Assembly: GCF_021462265.1 (NCBI RefSeq)
Contig: NZ_JAJONF010000011.1
Location: forward strand, 170,556-234,555
Reading direction: 5' to 3'
Length of the DNA stretch: 64,000 bases
Source: Streptomyces shenzhenensis
Lineage (GTDB): Bacteria; Actinomycetota; Actinomycetes; Streptomycetales; Streptomycetaceae
Numbering within the stretch: the stretch's first letter is position 1; every line of letters begins with the position of its first letter. The notes below the pieces were generated by a model, which saw only the letters and a list, made by a program, of their open reading frames with translations, was not told the DNA's origin and ran no database searches. Shown piece after piece: positions 16,088-24,755 of the stretch. The position numbers and the translations under genes are program-made.

Positions 16088-17935
16088 TCAGGCCCGGTAC
16101 AGGGCCTCGATCTCGTTGGCGTAGGAGTTCTCGATCGCCTTGCGCTTCAGCTTCAGCGACGGGGTCAGCAGCCCGTGTTCCTCGGTGAACGGCTGGGCGA
16201 GGATACGGAACGTACGGATCGACTCGGCCTGCGACACCAGGGTGTTGGCGGCCACCACCGCGCGCCGCACCTCGGTCTCCAGGTCGGCGTCCCGTACCAG
16301 CTGGGCGGCGGACATCTGCGGCTTGCCCCGCATGGTCAGCCAGTGCTCGACCGCCTCGGTGTCGAGGGTGACCAGAGCGGCGATGTAGGGGCGGTCGTTG
16401 CCGACGACGATGCACTGGTTGACCAGCGGATGGTCCCGGACCCGCTCCTCCAGGACACCGGGGGAGACGCTCTTGCCGCCGGAGGTCACCAGGATCTCCT
16501 TCTTGCGGCCGGTGATGGTCAGATAGCCGTCCTCGTCGAGGGAGCCCAGGTCACCGGTGGCCAGCCAGCCGTCGTGCAGGGTGGCGTCGGTGGCCTTCTG
16601 GTTGTTGAGGTAGCCCTGGAACACGTTGCCGCCGTGCAGCCAGATCTCCCCGTCGTCCGCGATGTGCACGGTGGTGCCCGGAATGGCCTGGCCGACCGTG
16701 CCGTACCGGGTGCGCTCGGGCGGGTTGGCGGTCGCCGCCGCCGTCGACTCGGTCAGGCCGTAGCCCTCGTAGATCTGCACGCCCGCGCCGGCGAAGAACA
16801 GACCGAGCCGGCGGTCCATGGCCGAGCCGCCGGACATGGCGTTGCGGATCCGGCCGCCCATCGCGGAGCGCACCTTGGCGTAGACGAGCTTGTCGAAGAG
16901 CTGGTGCTGCATGCGCAGCGACGCCGACGGGCCGGGGCCGGTGCCCCACGCCTTGGCCTCGACGGCGTCCGCGTACCTGACCGCGATCTCGACCGCCTTC
17001 TCGAACGGGCCGCCCTTGCCCTCCTTCTCCGCCTTGCGCCGCGCCGCGTTGAACACCTTCTCGAAGATGTACGGCACGGCCAGGATGAACGTCGGCCGGA
17101 ACGCGGCCAGGTCGGGCAGCAGCGCCGCCGCGTGCAGCTGCGGCTGGTGGCCGAAGCGCACCCCGTGCCGGATCGCCGCCACCTCCACCATGCGCCCGAA
17201 GACGTGCGCCAGCGGCAGGAAGAGCAGGGTGGAGACCTCCTCGCCCTTCTTCGCGCGGAACACCGACTCCCAGCGGGCGACGACCGTGTCCGCCTCGTAC
17301 ATGAAGTTCCCGTGCGTGAGGACACAGCCCTTGGGGCGCCCGGTGGTGCCCGAGGTGTAGATGATCGTGGCGACCGAGTCCGGCGTGACCGCCTGCCGGT
17401 GCCGGCGCACCACCTCGTCCTCCAGGTGCGCGCCCGCGTCGTACAGCTCCTGCACCGCCCCCGAGTCCAGCTGCCACAGCTGGCGCAGCCGCGGCAGCCG
17501 GTCGATGACGGTGGCGATCGTCATCGCGTGGTCCTCGTGCTCCACGATCGCCGCCGTGCACTCCGCGTCGTACAGCATCCAGAAGCACTGCTCCGCCGAC
17601 GAGGTGGGGTAGACCGGCACCACCTGGGCACCGATGGTCCACAGCGCGAAGTCGAACAGCGTCCACTCGTAGCGGGTGCGGGACATGACCGCGACCCGGT
17701 CGCCGAATCGGATGCCGCGGGCGAGGAGCCCCTTGGCGAGGGCGAGGACCTCGTCGCGGAACTCGGCGGAGGTCACATCGCGCCACCGGCCGAGCTCGTC
17801 CTTGCGGCCCAGTGCGACGTGCAGCGGGTCCGTCCGGGCGCGCTCGAACACACTGTCGGCCAGACCGCCGACCGGCGGTGCCGACGGCAACGGCGGGTTG
17901 GTGAACTCGCGCAAACCCCGCTCCCCGCTCCTCAC
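16088..17935 (-). CDS. Long-chain fatty acid-CoA ligase (FadD15-like, AMP-forming)
   Basis: This 615-residue adenylate-forming enzyme should activate long-chain fatty acids to acyl-CoA. The P-loop-like IIYTSGTTGRPKGC, GYGLTESTA, GDLGSLDEDGYLTITGRKKEI (ATP and hinge motifs) and the C-terminal catalytic Lys in SLKLKRKAIENSY are all present. The length and the insert around the HAWGTGPGPS region match the bacterial long-chain subgroup. The start at 17935 (GTG) is the longest option. A TTG 24 nt downstream, giving a REFTNPPLPSAPP N-terminus behind GGAG, may be the real one. The gene is monocistronic. Confidence 0.9.
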   Translation of the reverse strand: MRSGERGLREFTNPPLPSAPPVGGLADSVFERARTDPLHVALGRKDELGRWRDVTSAEFRDEVLALAKGLLARGIRFGDRVAVMSRTRYEWTLFDFALWTIGAQVVPVYPTSSAEQCFWMLYDAECTAAIVEHEDHAMTIATVIDRLPRLRQLWQLDSGAVQELYDAGAHLEDEVVRRHRQAVTPDSVATIIYTSGTTGRPKGCVLTHGNFMYEADTVVARWESVFRAKKGEEVSTLLFLPLAHVFGRMVEVAAIRHGVRFGHQPQLHAAALLPDLAAFRPTFILAVPYIFEKVFNAARRKAEKEGKGGPFEKAVEIAVRYADAVEAKAWGTGPGPSASLRMQHQLFDKLVYAKVRSAMGGRIRNAMSGGSAMDRRLGLFFAGAGVQIYEGYGLTESTAAATANPPERTRYGTVGQAIPGTTVHIADDGEIWLHGGNVFQGYLNNQKATDATLHDGWLATGDLGSLDEDGYLTITGRKKEILVTSGGKSVSPGVLEERVRDHPLVNQCIVVGNDRPYIAALVTLDTEAVEHWLTMRGKPQMSAAQLVRDADLETEVRRAVVAANTLVSQAESIRTFRILAQPFTEEHGLLTPSLKLKRKAIENSYANEIEALYRA

Positions 17936-18374
17936 TCACTCCACAGTGACGGTCGTAGTGACGCTCCGCATGGCGCCGTGAAAGCTACCCCACCGGAAGA
18001 CCGTTCGGGAGGGGGTACGAAAACGTCCATTGCTCTCGTATGGCAGCGCTCACGTCCGCGAAATGCGCCCACATGGGGAAGGGTCGGACAGAATCCCTAC
18101 GGTTCGGTAAGTTCCGGCCCGGCAATCTCCACGGAATCTGTACGACCCGATTACGGCCCCCGGCCGGTTACCCGCCGGTCGGGCCGGGGAGAGCGGCACC
18201 CTCTGAAGACAGCGCCGGCGCCGCCGATTTCGTCACCCCCGCGGGCCGTCCACGGCGAGGCGGCTTCCGCCGCGGCCGACGCCGGGCCGTCGCGCGTCGT
18301 CGTGACGGCGGTGCCGCGGGACGCGGCGCGTCCGGACGCGCCCGCGCGGCGGCAGCCGCACGTCTTTCGGCCCC
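17936..18374. other. Non-coding spacer between acyl-CoA ligase and LysR genes
   Basis: The 440 bp between the ligase start and the LysR terminator hold the ligase promoter region. Reading both strands, I see no convincing small gene, RNA or repeat. The part near 18210-18370 is simple GC-rich spacer. Confidence 0.5.
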
Positions 18375-18392
18375 GCGCCCCTTCCGGGGCGC
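18375..18392 (-). terminator. Terminator hairpin after the LysR gene
   Basis: GCGCCCC and GGGGCGC arms around TTCC lie just downstream of the LysR stop at 18398. Confidence 0.65.
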
Positions 18393-18397
18393 TGCGG

Positions 18398-19261
18398 TCA
18401 GGGGTGTCGCAAGCGGGCTCCGCTTGCCAGGATCGCCGCCGCCAGCGCGTCCGCCGCCGTCTGCGCCGGTGATCGTCTCGGGCCCGGTGCGAGTACGAAG
18501 TCGACCTTCCCCAGTTCCGGCAGGCCCGCCCGGTCCGGGACGCGGAACAGGCCCGGCGGGATCAGGCCCCTCGAATGGGCCATCACGCCGAGGCCCGCCC
18601 GCGCCGCCGCCATCAGGCCGTTGAGGCTGCCGCTCGTGCAGACGATCCGCCAGTCGCGGCCCTGGCGCTCCAGTGCCTCCAGGGCCAGCGCGCGGGTGAT
18701 GCCCGGCGGGGGATAGACGATCAGCGGGACCGGACGGGTGGGGTCCAGGCGGAGCCGTTCCGCGCCGATCCACACCAGCTCGTCGTGCCAGACCAGCTCG
18801 CCCGTCGGGTCCTCGGCGCGCCGCTTGGCCAGCACCAGGTCCAGTTTTCCGGCGGCCAGCTGCTCGTGCAGGGTGCCCGAGAGCTCCACCGTCAGTTCGA
18901 GGTCGACCTCGGGGTGGTCGTAGCGGAAGCCTTCCAGGATCTCCGGCAGCCGGGTGAGGACGAAGTCCTCCGACGCGCCGAAGCGGAGCCGGCCACGCAC
19001 CCGGGTGCCGGTGAAGAAGGCCGCCGCCTGCTCGTGCACCTCCAGGATCCGGCGGGCGAAGCCGAGCATCGCCTCGCCGTCCTCGGTCAGCTCCACGGAG
19101 TGCGTGTCGCGGGAGAACAGCTGACGGCCGGCCGCCTCCTCCAGCCGGCGAACGTGCTGGCTCACCGTGGACTGGCGCAGCCCGAGCCGCCGGGCCGCCT
19201 GGGTGAAGCTCAGCGTCTGGGCCACCGCCAGGAAGGTACGCAGGTGCGAAGGGTCGTACAC
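18398..19261 (-). CDS. LysR-family transcriptional regulator
   Basis: This 287-residue protein has an N-terminal winged helix (residues about 3-60: LRTFLAVAQTLSFTQAARRLGLRQSTVSQHVRRLE) and a periplasmic-binding-like effector domain (about 90-287). The GTG start at 19261 gives the standard LysR N-terminus. It diverges from the BASS-type transporter gene over 159 bp, the classic arrangement in which a LysR protein controls its divergent neighbour. The effector is unknown and may be the transported solute. Confidence 0.9.
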   Translation of the reverse strand: MYDPSHLRTFLAVAQTLSFTQAARRLGLRQSTVSQHVRRLEEAAGRQLFSRDTHSVELTEDGEAMLGFARRILEVHEQAAAFFTGTRVRGRLRFGASEDFVLTRLPEILEGFRYDHPEVDLELTVELSGTLHEQLAAGKLDLVLAKRRAEDPTGELVWHDELVWIGAERLRLDPTRPVPLIVYPPPGITRALALEALERQGRDWRIVCTSGSLNGLMAAARAGLGVMAHSRGLIPPGLFRVPDRAGLPELGKVDFVLAPGPRRSPAQTAADALAAAILASGARLRHP

Positions 19262-19420
19262 ACCCCCAGGTTATCGCGGAACATGATGGCAGTCAGAGCG
19301 GTATACCGGATTCCCGATCAAGTGGCCGAGGAGGACGATGGAGAGGGGCCTCCCGGCCCGGCGAGACCCCGGCCGTACCCGCCCGGCCCGCCACCTTGAC
19401 CGACCCGCAAGTGGAGCACC

Positions 19421-20470
19421 GTGAAACGCCTGAGCTGGCCCCGCTGGATGCCGATCGACCCGTACGTCCTGCTGTTGATCGGGACGGTAGGCCTCGCCGC
19501 GCTCATCCCGGCCCGGGGCACGGCCGCCGACGTGGCCTCCGGTGCCTCCACGGCCGCGATCGCCTTCCTCTTCTTCCTCTACGGGGTCCGCCTGTCCACC
19601 CGCGAGGCCGTCGACGGACTGCGCCACTGGCGGCTCCACGTCACGGTCCTGGTCTGCACCTTCGTGATCTTCCCGGTGCTCGGCATGGCGGCCCGCGGGC
19701 TGGTGCCGGTCCTGCTCACCCATCCGCTCTACCAGGGCCTCCTCTTCCTCACCCTGGTGCCCTCCACCATCCAGTCGTCGATCGCCTTCACCTCCATCGC
19801 CCGCGGCAACGTGCCCGCCGCGATCTGCGCCGGCTCCTTCTCCTCGCTCGTCGGCATCGTCCTCACCCCGCTGCTCGCCGCCGCGCTGCTCGGCAACAGC
19901 GGGGGCGGGTTCTCCGCCGACTCGATCGTGAAGATCGTGCTCCAGCTGCTGGTGCCGTTCGTCGCCGGGCAGCTGCTGCGTCCCTGGATCGGGGGCTTCG
20001 TCGCCCGGCACAAGAAGATCCTCGGCCTGGTCGACCGCGGTTCCATCCTGCTCGTCGTCTACACCGCGTTCAGCGAGGGCATGGTCCGGGGCATCTGGCA
20101 CCAGGTCAGCGCGGTCCGGCTGGCCGGGCTGCTCGCCGTCGAGGCCGTCCTGCTCGCCGTGATGCTCCTGCTGACCTGGTACGGCGCCAAGGCGCTCGGC
20201 TTCGGCCGCGGAGACCGCATCGCCATCCAGTTCGCCGGGTCGAAGAAGTCCCTCGCCTCCGGGCTGCCCATGGCCAGCGTGCTGTTCGGCACCCACGCCT
20301 CGCTGGCCGTGCTGCCGCTGATGCTCTTCCACCAGATGCAGCTGATGGTCTGCGCCGTCATCGCCAAGCGCCGCGCCCACGACCCCGAGGCCCGGGAGGA
20401 GACCGTACCCCCCGCTGCCCCGGCGGCGGGGTCACGGCCCGCGGCCGGCACCGGGCCCCGGAGCCGCTGA
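19421..20470 (+). CDS. Bile acid:sodium symporter (BASS/SBF-like) family transporter
   Basis: This 349-residue integral membrane protein has about ten hydrophobic segments. The SBF-like signatures are PSTIQSSIAFTSIARGN with polar residues in the crossover region near residue 115 and FAGSKKSLASGLPMASVLF near residue 275. Family members import organic anions or 2-keto acids with Na+. The GTG start at 19421 follows a GGAGCACC site. The C-terminal ~25 residues are a disordered Ala/Pro/Gly tail. It diverges from the LysR gene, its probable regulator. Confidence 0.87.
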   Translation: MKRLSWPRWMPIDPYVLLLIGTVGLAALIPARGTAADVASGASTAAIAFLFFLYGVRLSTREAVDGLRHWRLHVTVLVCTFVIFPVLGMAARGLVPVLLTHPLYQGLLFLTLVPSTIQSSIAFTSIARGNVPAAICAGSFSSLVGIVLTPLLAAALLGNSGGGFSADSIVKIVLQLLVPFVAGQLLRPWIGGFVARHKKILGLVDRGSILLVVYTAFSEGMVRGIWHQVSAVRLAGLLAVEAVLLAVMLLLTWYGAKALGFGRGDRIAIQFAGSKKSLASGLPMASVLFGTHASLAVLPLMLFHQMQLMVCAVIAKRRAHDPEAREETVPPAAPAAGSRPAAGTGPRSR

Positions 20471-20562
20471 GCGCCCGCGGCCGGCTGCCGAACGCGACCG
20501 GTTCACGGGCTTGTTGATCCGTATTTCCGGTACGGACGGCTCATCAGAGGTAACGTTCCGTC

Positions 20563-21090
20563 ATGACCGCACCCCTGCCGCTCGACCCGGCGCACACCGC
20601 CCTCGTCCTCGTCGATCTGATGGACCGCATCGTCGCGCTGCCCCTGGAGCCCCGCAAAGGCACCGCAGTCCTGCACACCGCCGAGGAGCTGGCCCACTCC
20701 TTCCGCGCCGCCGGCGCGCCCGTGGTGCTCGTCCGCGTCGAACGGCCCTCCCTCGCCGAGCAGCCGCCGGGCAGCGGACTCGTGGCCGGACTCCGGAAGG
20801 AAGGGGACGTGGAGATCGTCAAGCGGACCGTCGGCGGCTTCCAGGGCACGGAACTCGACGACCGGCTGCGCGGACTCGGCGTCACCCGGCTGGTGTTCGG
20901 CGGCATCGCCACCAACCTCGGCGTCGAGTCCACCGCCCGTGCCGCCGCCGACCTCGGCTACGACCTGGTCTTCGTCGAGGACGCCATGGCCGCCCTCACC
21001 GGCCCCGAGCACGAGGCCTCCGTCCGCCTCGACTTCCCGCGCCTCGGCACCGTCGTGACCGCCGCCGACGTCCGCCTCGTCCCCGCCTGA
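20563..21090 (+). CDS. Isochorismatase-fold hydrolase lacking the catalytic Cys
   Basis: This 175-residue protein has the cysteine-hydrolase Rossmann-like fold. Asp18 (LVLVDLMD) and Lys87 (VKRTVGGF) of the triad are present. In the nucleophile loop GGIATNLGVESTAR, Gly120 replaces the usual Cys. Cys-less members include true isochorismatases (PhzD/EntB type), so a vinyl-ether hydrolase mechanism is possible, but no phenazine or siderophore genes are near. The ATG at 20563 follows GAGGTAACG. An inverted repeat TCCGTA/TACGGA (20518-20536) lies upstream. Confidence 0.85.
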   Translation: MTAPLPLDPAHTALVLVDLMDRIVALPLEPRKGTAVLHTAEELAHSFRAAGAPVVLVRVERPSLAEQPPGSGLVAGLRKEGDVEIVKRTVGGFQGTELDDRLRGLGVTRLVFGGIATNLGVESTARAAADLGYDLVFVEDAMAALTGPEHEASVRLDFPRLGTVVTAADVRLVPA

Positions 21091-21144
21091 CCGCCTGACC
21101 CGCTGACCGCTCGGACCAGGTACCCTTCCGCCGGCTCCGGCCGA

Positions 21145-21195
21145 GGCGGGGCCCCTGCGGCGCAGGGGGCGCTCCCCGCCGGTCGGGGCCCCGCC
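21145..21195. terminator. Convergent terminator region
   Basis: GGCGGGGCCCC (21145-21155) and GGGGCCCCGCC (21185-21195) are inverted copies enclosing a smaller GC hairpin, between the isochorismatase-fold gene and the convergent fdh operon. Confidence 0.65.
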
Positions 21196-21215
21196 GCCGT
21201 GCCGCGGGGGACCGG

Positions 21216-22064
21216 TCAGCCCTGGGCGGCCGCGGCCCGCAGAGCGATGCGGTCCTCGCCCGCGTACACGTTCATGTTGCCGCCCCGCAGGAAACCGACC
21301 AGGGTCAGTCCGGTCTCCGCCGCCAGGTCCACCGCCAGCGAGGACGGCGCGGAGACCGCAGCGAGCACCGGGATGCCCGCCATCACGGCCTTCTGGGCCA
21401 GCTCGAAGGAGGCCCGCCCGGAGACCAGCAGGATGGTGCGGGACAGCGGCAGGTCGCCGTTCTGCAGGGCCCGGCCGACCAGTTTGTCCACCGCGTTGTG
21501 CCGCCCCACGTCCTCGCGGATGTCCAGCAGCTCGCCGTCCTCCGTGAACAGGGCCGCCGCGTGCAGCCCCCCGGTCCGGTCGAACACCCGCTGCGAGGCG
21601 CGGAGCCGGTCGGGGAGGCTCGCGAGCAGCTCGGGCCCGACCCGGACCGGGGGAGTGTCGGCTATCGGCCAGCGGGCCGTCGTACGCACCGCGTCCAGGC
21701 TCGCCTTGCCGCACAGCCCGCAGGACGAGGAGGTGTAGACGTTCCGCTCCAGGGTGAAGTCGGGGAGCTCGACGCCCGGCGTGGTCCGCACGTCGACCAC
21801 GTTGTAGGTGTTGGAGCCGTCGGCGGTGGCGCCCGCGCAGTAGACGATGTTCTGCAGGTCGCCGGCGGCCGCCAGCACGCCCTCGCTCACCAGGAACCCG
21901 GCCGCCAGCGCGAAGTCGTCGCCGGGTGTGCGCATGGTGATGGCCAGGGGTTTCCCGTTCAGCCTGATCTCCAGCGGTTCCTCGGCGACCAGTGTGTCCG
22001 GCCGGGCGGAGACCGCCCCGTCGCGGATGCGGATGACCTTGCGTCGTTCCGTGACTCGTCCCAT
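21216..22064 (-). CDS. fdhD: Formate dehydrogenase accessory sulfurtransferase FdhD
   Basis: This 282-residue cytoplasmic protein transfers sulfur from a cysteine desulfurase to the bis-MGD molybdenum cofactor before insertion into formate dehydrogenase. The CGLCG motif (CxxC, near residue 115) that carries the persulfide is intact. EEPLEIRLNGKP, REDVGRHNAVDKLVG and SGRASFELAQKAVMAGIP are family signatures. It is the last gene of the fdh operon, 7 bp after the Fe-S subunit gene, matching the FdsC position in FdsABG-type operons. Confidence 0.95.
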   Translation of the reverse strand: MGRVTERRKVIRIRDGAVSARPDTLVAEEPLEIRLNGKPLAITMRTPGDDFALAAGFLVSEGVLAAAGDLQNIVYCAGATADGSNTYNVVDVRTTPGVELPDFTLERNVYTSSSCGLCGKASLDAVRTTARWPIADTPPVRVGPELLASLPDRLRASQRVFDRTGGLHAAALFTEDGELLDIREDVGRHNAVDKLVGRALQNGDLPLSRTILLVSGRASFELAQKAVMAGIPVLAAVSAPSSLAVDLAAETGLTLVGFLRGGNMNVYAGEDRIALRAAAAQG

Positions 22065-22071
22065 GGTCTGA

Positions 22072-22932
22072 TCAGCCCCGGTTCTGTACGTGCTGGTAGC
22101 CGAAACGGCCCTTGATGCAGAGGTTGCCGTGGGTCACCGGGCTGTCGTGCGGCGAGGTGACCTTGACTATCTCATTGTCCTGCACATGGAGCGTGAGGCT
22201 GCAGCCCACACCGCAGTACGCGCACACGGTGGTCGTCTCCGACTGCCGGGACTCGTCCCAGGTACCCGCCGCCCGCATGTCGAACTCCGACTTGAACGAC
22301 AGCGCCCCGGTGGGACATACCTCCACACAGTTCCCGCAGTAGACACACGCCGAGTCGGTCAGCGGGGCGTCGTGCTCGACGGCGATCCGGGCGTCGAAGC
22401 CGCGTCCGGCGACAGAGATCGCGAAGGTGTTCTGCCACTGGTCTCCGCAGGCGTCCACGCACTTGTAGCAGAGGATGCACTTACCGTAGTCGCGCGCGTA
22501 CAGTTCGTTGTCGATCCTCGGTTCCTCGTTCACGCGGGCCGCGCCCGGACCGAAGCGGTCCGGTTTCGCCTCGTACTCCTTGATCCACTCGGCGGCGCGC
22601 GGGGTCGTCGAGAGGTCCACCGAGGAGGCGAGCAGTTCCAGGACGATCTTCCGGCTGTGCCGGACGCGCTCGCCGCCGGTCCTCACGACCATCCCCGGCT
22701 CGGCCTTCCGGGAGCAGGCGGGCACGAGGGTCCGCGACCCCTCGACCTCCACCACGCACACCCGGCAGGCGTTCTTCGGACGCAGGGTGTCGCCCTCGCA
22801 CAGGGTCGGCACGTCCTTCCCGGCCGCCCGGCAGGCGTCCAGGATCGTCGAACCCTCCGGGACCCGCGCCTGCTGGCCGTCGATCGCGAACTCCAGCAGC
22901 CGGCGCGGGATCCCGAGCGGTGTCACGGTCAT
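22072..22932 (-). CDS. Formate dehydrogenase electron-transfer subunit carrying the detached [4Fe-4S] domain of FdsA
   Basis: This 286-residue protein corresponds to the N-terminal part of FdsA/NuoG-type subunits. An N-terminal [2Fe-2S] ferredoxin domain (residues ~10-95, Cys in LCEGD and NACRVC) is followed by two [4Fe-4S] motifs, CILCYKCVDACGD and CVYCGNCVEVCPTGAL. The C-terminal 50 residues contain C237-x2-C240-x3-C244-x27-C272 with the CIKGRFG end. That is the molybdopterin-oxidoreductase Fe4S4 domain that normally begins the catalytic subunit. The protein ends 14 residues after the last Cys. The ATG at 22932 overlaps the NuoEF stop (ATGA), so the genes are translationally coupled. It would pass electrons from the Mo site to NuoE/NuoF. 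Confidence 0.9.
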   Translation of the reverse strand: MTVTPLGIPRRLLEFAIDGQQARVPEGSTILDACRAAGKDVPTLCEGDTLRPKNACRVCVVEVEGSRTLVPACSRKAEPGMVVRTGGERVRHSRKIVLELLASSVDLSTTPRAAEWIKEYEAKPDRFGPGAARVNEEPRIDNELYARDYGKCILCYKCVDACGDQWQNTFAISVAGRGFDARIAVEHDAPLTDSACVYCGNCVEVCPTGALSFKSEFDMRAAGTWDESRQSETTTVCAYCGVGCSLTLHVQDNEIVKVTSPHDSPVTHGNLCIKGRFGYQHVQNRG

Positions 22933-24755
22933 TCGTACGCCCCCAGACGGTCGATGGCGGATTCCACGGCGTTCCACGCGGTCTGGCCGAGACCGCAGAT
23001 CGAGGCGTCCCGCATGGCCCGCCCCACCTCGCGCAGCAGCGCGATGTCCCCGGCCGCCTCGGGGCCGCCGCGCGCGACGATCCGCTGCAGCGCCTCCTCC
23101 TGCCGGACCGTGCCGACCCGGCAGGGCACGCACTGCCCGCAGGACTCGTCCCGGAAGAACTGGGCGATACGGAGCAGGAGCCGGGGCAGGGGCACGCTGT
23201 CGTCGAAGGCCATGACCACGCCCGAGCCGAGCGTGGTGCCCGCCTGACGGGTGCCCTCGAAGGTGAGCGGGATGCCGAGTTCGTCGGGCCGTACGAAACC
23301 GCCCGCGGCACCGCCGAGCAGAACCGCCCGCAGGTTCTCGCGCACGCCTGCCAGCCGGAGGAGCTCGCCGAGGGTGGCCCCGAAGGGCAGTTCGTAGACG
23401 CCGGGGCGGGCCACGCTCCCCGACACGCAGAAGAGCTTGGGGCCGGTGGACTTTGCCGTGCCGGTCGCCGCGTAGGCCGGGGCGCCCATGGTCAGGATCG
23501 GCAGGACGTTGACCAGCGTCTCCACGTTGTTCTCGGCCGTCGGTCTGCCGAACAGCCCCTGCTCCACCGGGAACGGAGGCTTCGAGCGCGGCTCGCCCCG
23601 GTACCCCTCGATGGAGTTGAACAGGGCCGTCTCCTCACCGCAGATGTACGCCCCGGCGCCGCGCCGGATCTCGATGTCGAAGGAGAAGCCCTGGCCGAGG
23701 ATGTCGTCGCCGAGCAGACCACGGGCGCGCGCCTGGCCGAGGGCGTGCCGGAGACGGCGGGTCGCCCGCGGGTATTCGCCGCGGAGGTAGACGAAGCCCC
23801 GGTGCGCCCCGATCGCGTACGCCGCGATCGTCATCGCCTCCACCAGCGCGTACGGATCGCCTTCCATGATCACGCGGTCCTTGAAGGTGCCGGGCTCCGA
23901 TTCGTCCGCGTTGCAGACCAGGTAGTGCGGCCGGCCGGGCTGGGACGCCGTCGCCTGCCACTTGCGGCCGGTGGGGAAGGCGGCGCCACCGCGCCCGACC
24001 AGGCCCGAGTCGGTGACCTCGCGGATGACCCCGGCGGGGCCGAGCGCGAAGGCGTGCCGCAGGGCGGTGTAACCGCCGTGCGCCCGGTAGTCGTCGAGCG
24101 AGGACGGGTCGACCACGCCCACCCGCCGCAACAGGGTCAGGCCTTCCTGCCCCGCCTGGGGTACGGCCAGCGCCGCCGGCGGCTCCTCGGGTGCCGAGTC
24201 GGGCGCGGTGGCCGCGAGGACGGCCGCCGCCACGGTCGCCGGTGCCGCCACCGCCGTACGCACCGGATCCCCGGCCCGGACGGCGAGGGCGGCCGGGGCG
24301 CGCTCGCACAGGCCCAGGCAGGGACTGCGCTCGACGTGCGCCCCGGGGCCGAGGCCCGCCTCCACGCCGGCGCACAGCGCGGACGCCCCGGCCGCCGCGC
24401 AGGCCAGGTCCGTGCAGACGCGCAGGACGGTCGCGGGGCGGGGCCGGACCGAGAACATCGCGTAGAAGGTGGCGACGCCGTAGGCCTCCGCCGGGGGTAC
24501 CGTCAGACGGCGGCAGAGGTAGCCGAGGGCGCCCTCGCTGATCCAGCCGATCCGGTCGTTGATCGCGTGCAGCCCCGGCAGCAGCAGGTCGCGGCGGTCC
24601 CGGGCCGCCCGGCCGCCGCGCGCCCACCGCAGATCCGCGTCGGTGCGGTCGGCGCCCTCCCAGGAGGACTCCGGTGGGCCCAACAGGGCGTCCACGGCGG
24701 CGCGTTCGTCGTCCGTCGGTTTGCTGTCGCCGAAGTGCAGGTCCACCTGCGTCAC
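22929..24755 (-). CDS. NuoE-NuoF fusion: diaphorase subunit of NAD-dependent formate dehydrogenase (FdsG-FdsB type)
   Basis: This 608-residue fusion has an N-terminal NuoE-like thioredoxin-fold [2Fe-2S] domain (about 20-165; Cys in VCTDLAC and SPCLGLCE) and a C-terminal NuoF domain (about 200-600). NuoF features are the FMN/NADH site (GRGGAAFPTGRKW, NADESEPGTFKDR, GAGAYICGEETAL) and the final [4Fe-4S] Cys set (ESCGQCVPCRVGT and SICGLGQTA). It should transfer electrons from formate oxidation to NAD+. The GTG at 24755 overlaps the upstream catalytic-subunit stop (GTGA) and its own stop overlaps the next ATG, indicating stoichiometric coupling. Separate fdsG and fdsB genes are more usual. Confidence 0.92.
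   Translation of the reverse strand: MTQVDLHFGDSKPTDDERAAVDALLGPPESSWEGADRTDADLRWARGGRAARDRRDLLLPGLHAINDRIGWISEGALGYLCRRLTVPPAEAYGVATFYAMFSVRPRPATVLRVCTDLACAAAGASALCAGVEAGLGPGAHVERSPCLGLCERAPAALAVRAGDPVRTAVAAPATVAAAVLAATAPDSAPEEPPAALAVPQAGQEGLTLLRRVGVVDPSSLDDYRAHGGYTALRHAFALGPAGVIREVTDSGLVGRGGAAFPTGRKWQATASQPGRPHYLVCNADESEPGTFKDRVIMEGDPYALVEAMTIAAYAIGAHRGFVYLRGEYPRATRRLRHALGQARARGLLGDDILGQGFSFDIEIRRGAGAYICGEETALFNSIEGYRGEPRSKPPFPVEQGLFGRPTAENNVETLVNVLPILTMGAPAYAATGTAKSTGPKLFCVSGSVARPGVYELPFGATLGELLRLAGVRENLRAVLLGGAAGGFVRPDELGIPLTFEGTRQAGTTLGSGVVMAFDDSVPLPRLLLRIAQFFRDESCGQCVPCRVGTVRQEEALQRIVARGGPEAAGDIALLREVGRAMRDASICGLGQTAWNAVESAIDRLGAYE

Noticed and set aside
14975..18472. 1165-codon open frame on the plus strand
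   Set aside because: Lies antisense to the aldo/keto reductase and acyl-CoA ligase genes, both with intact catalytic motifs; a shadow.
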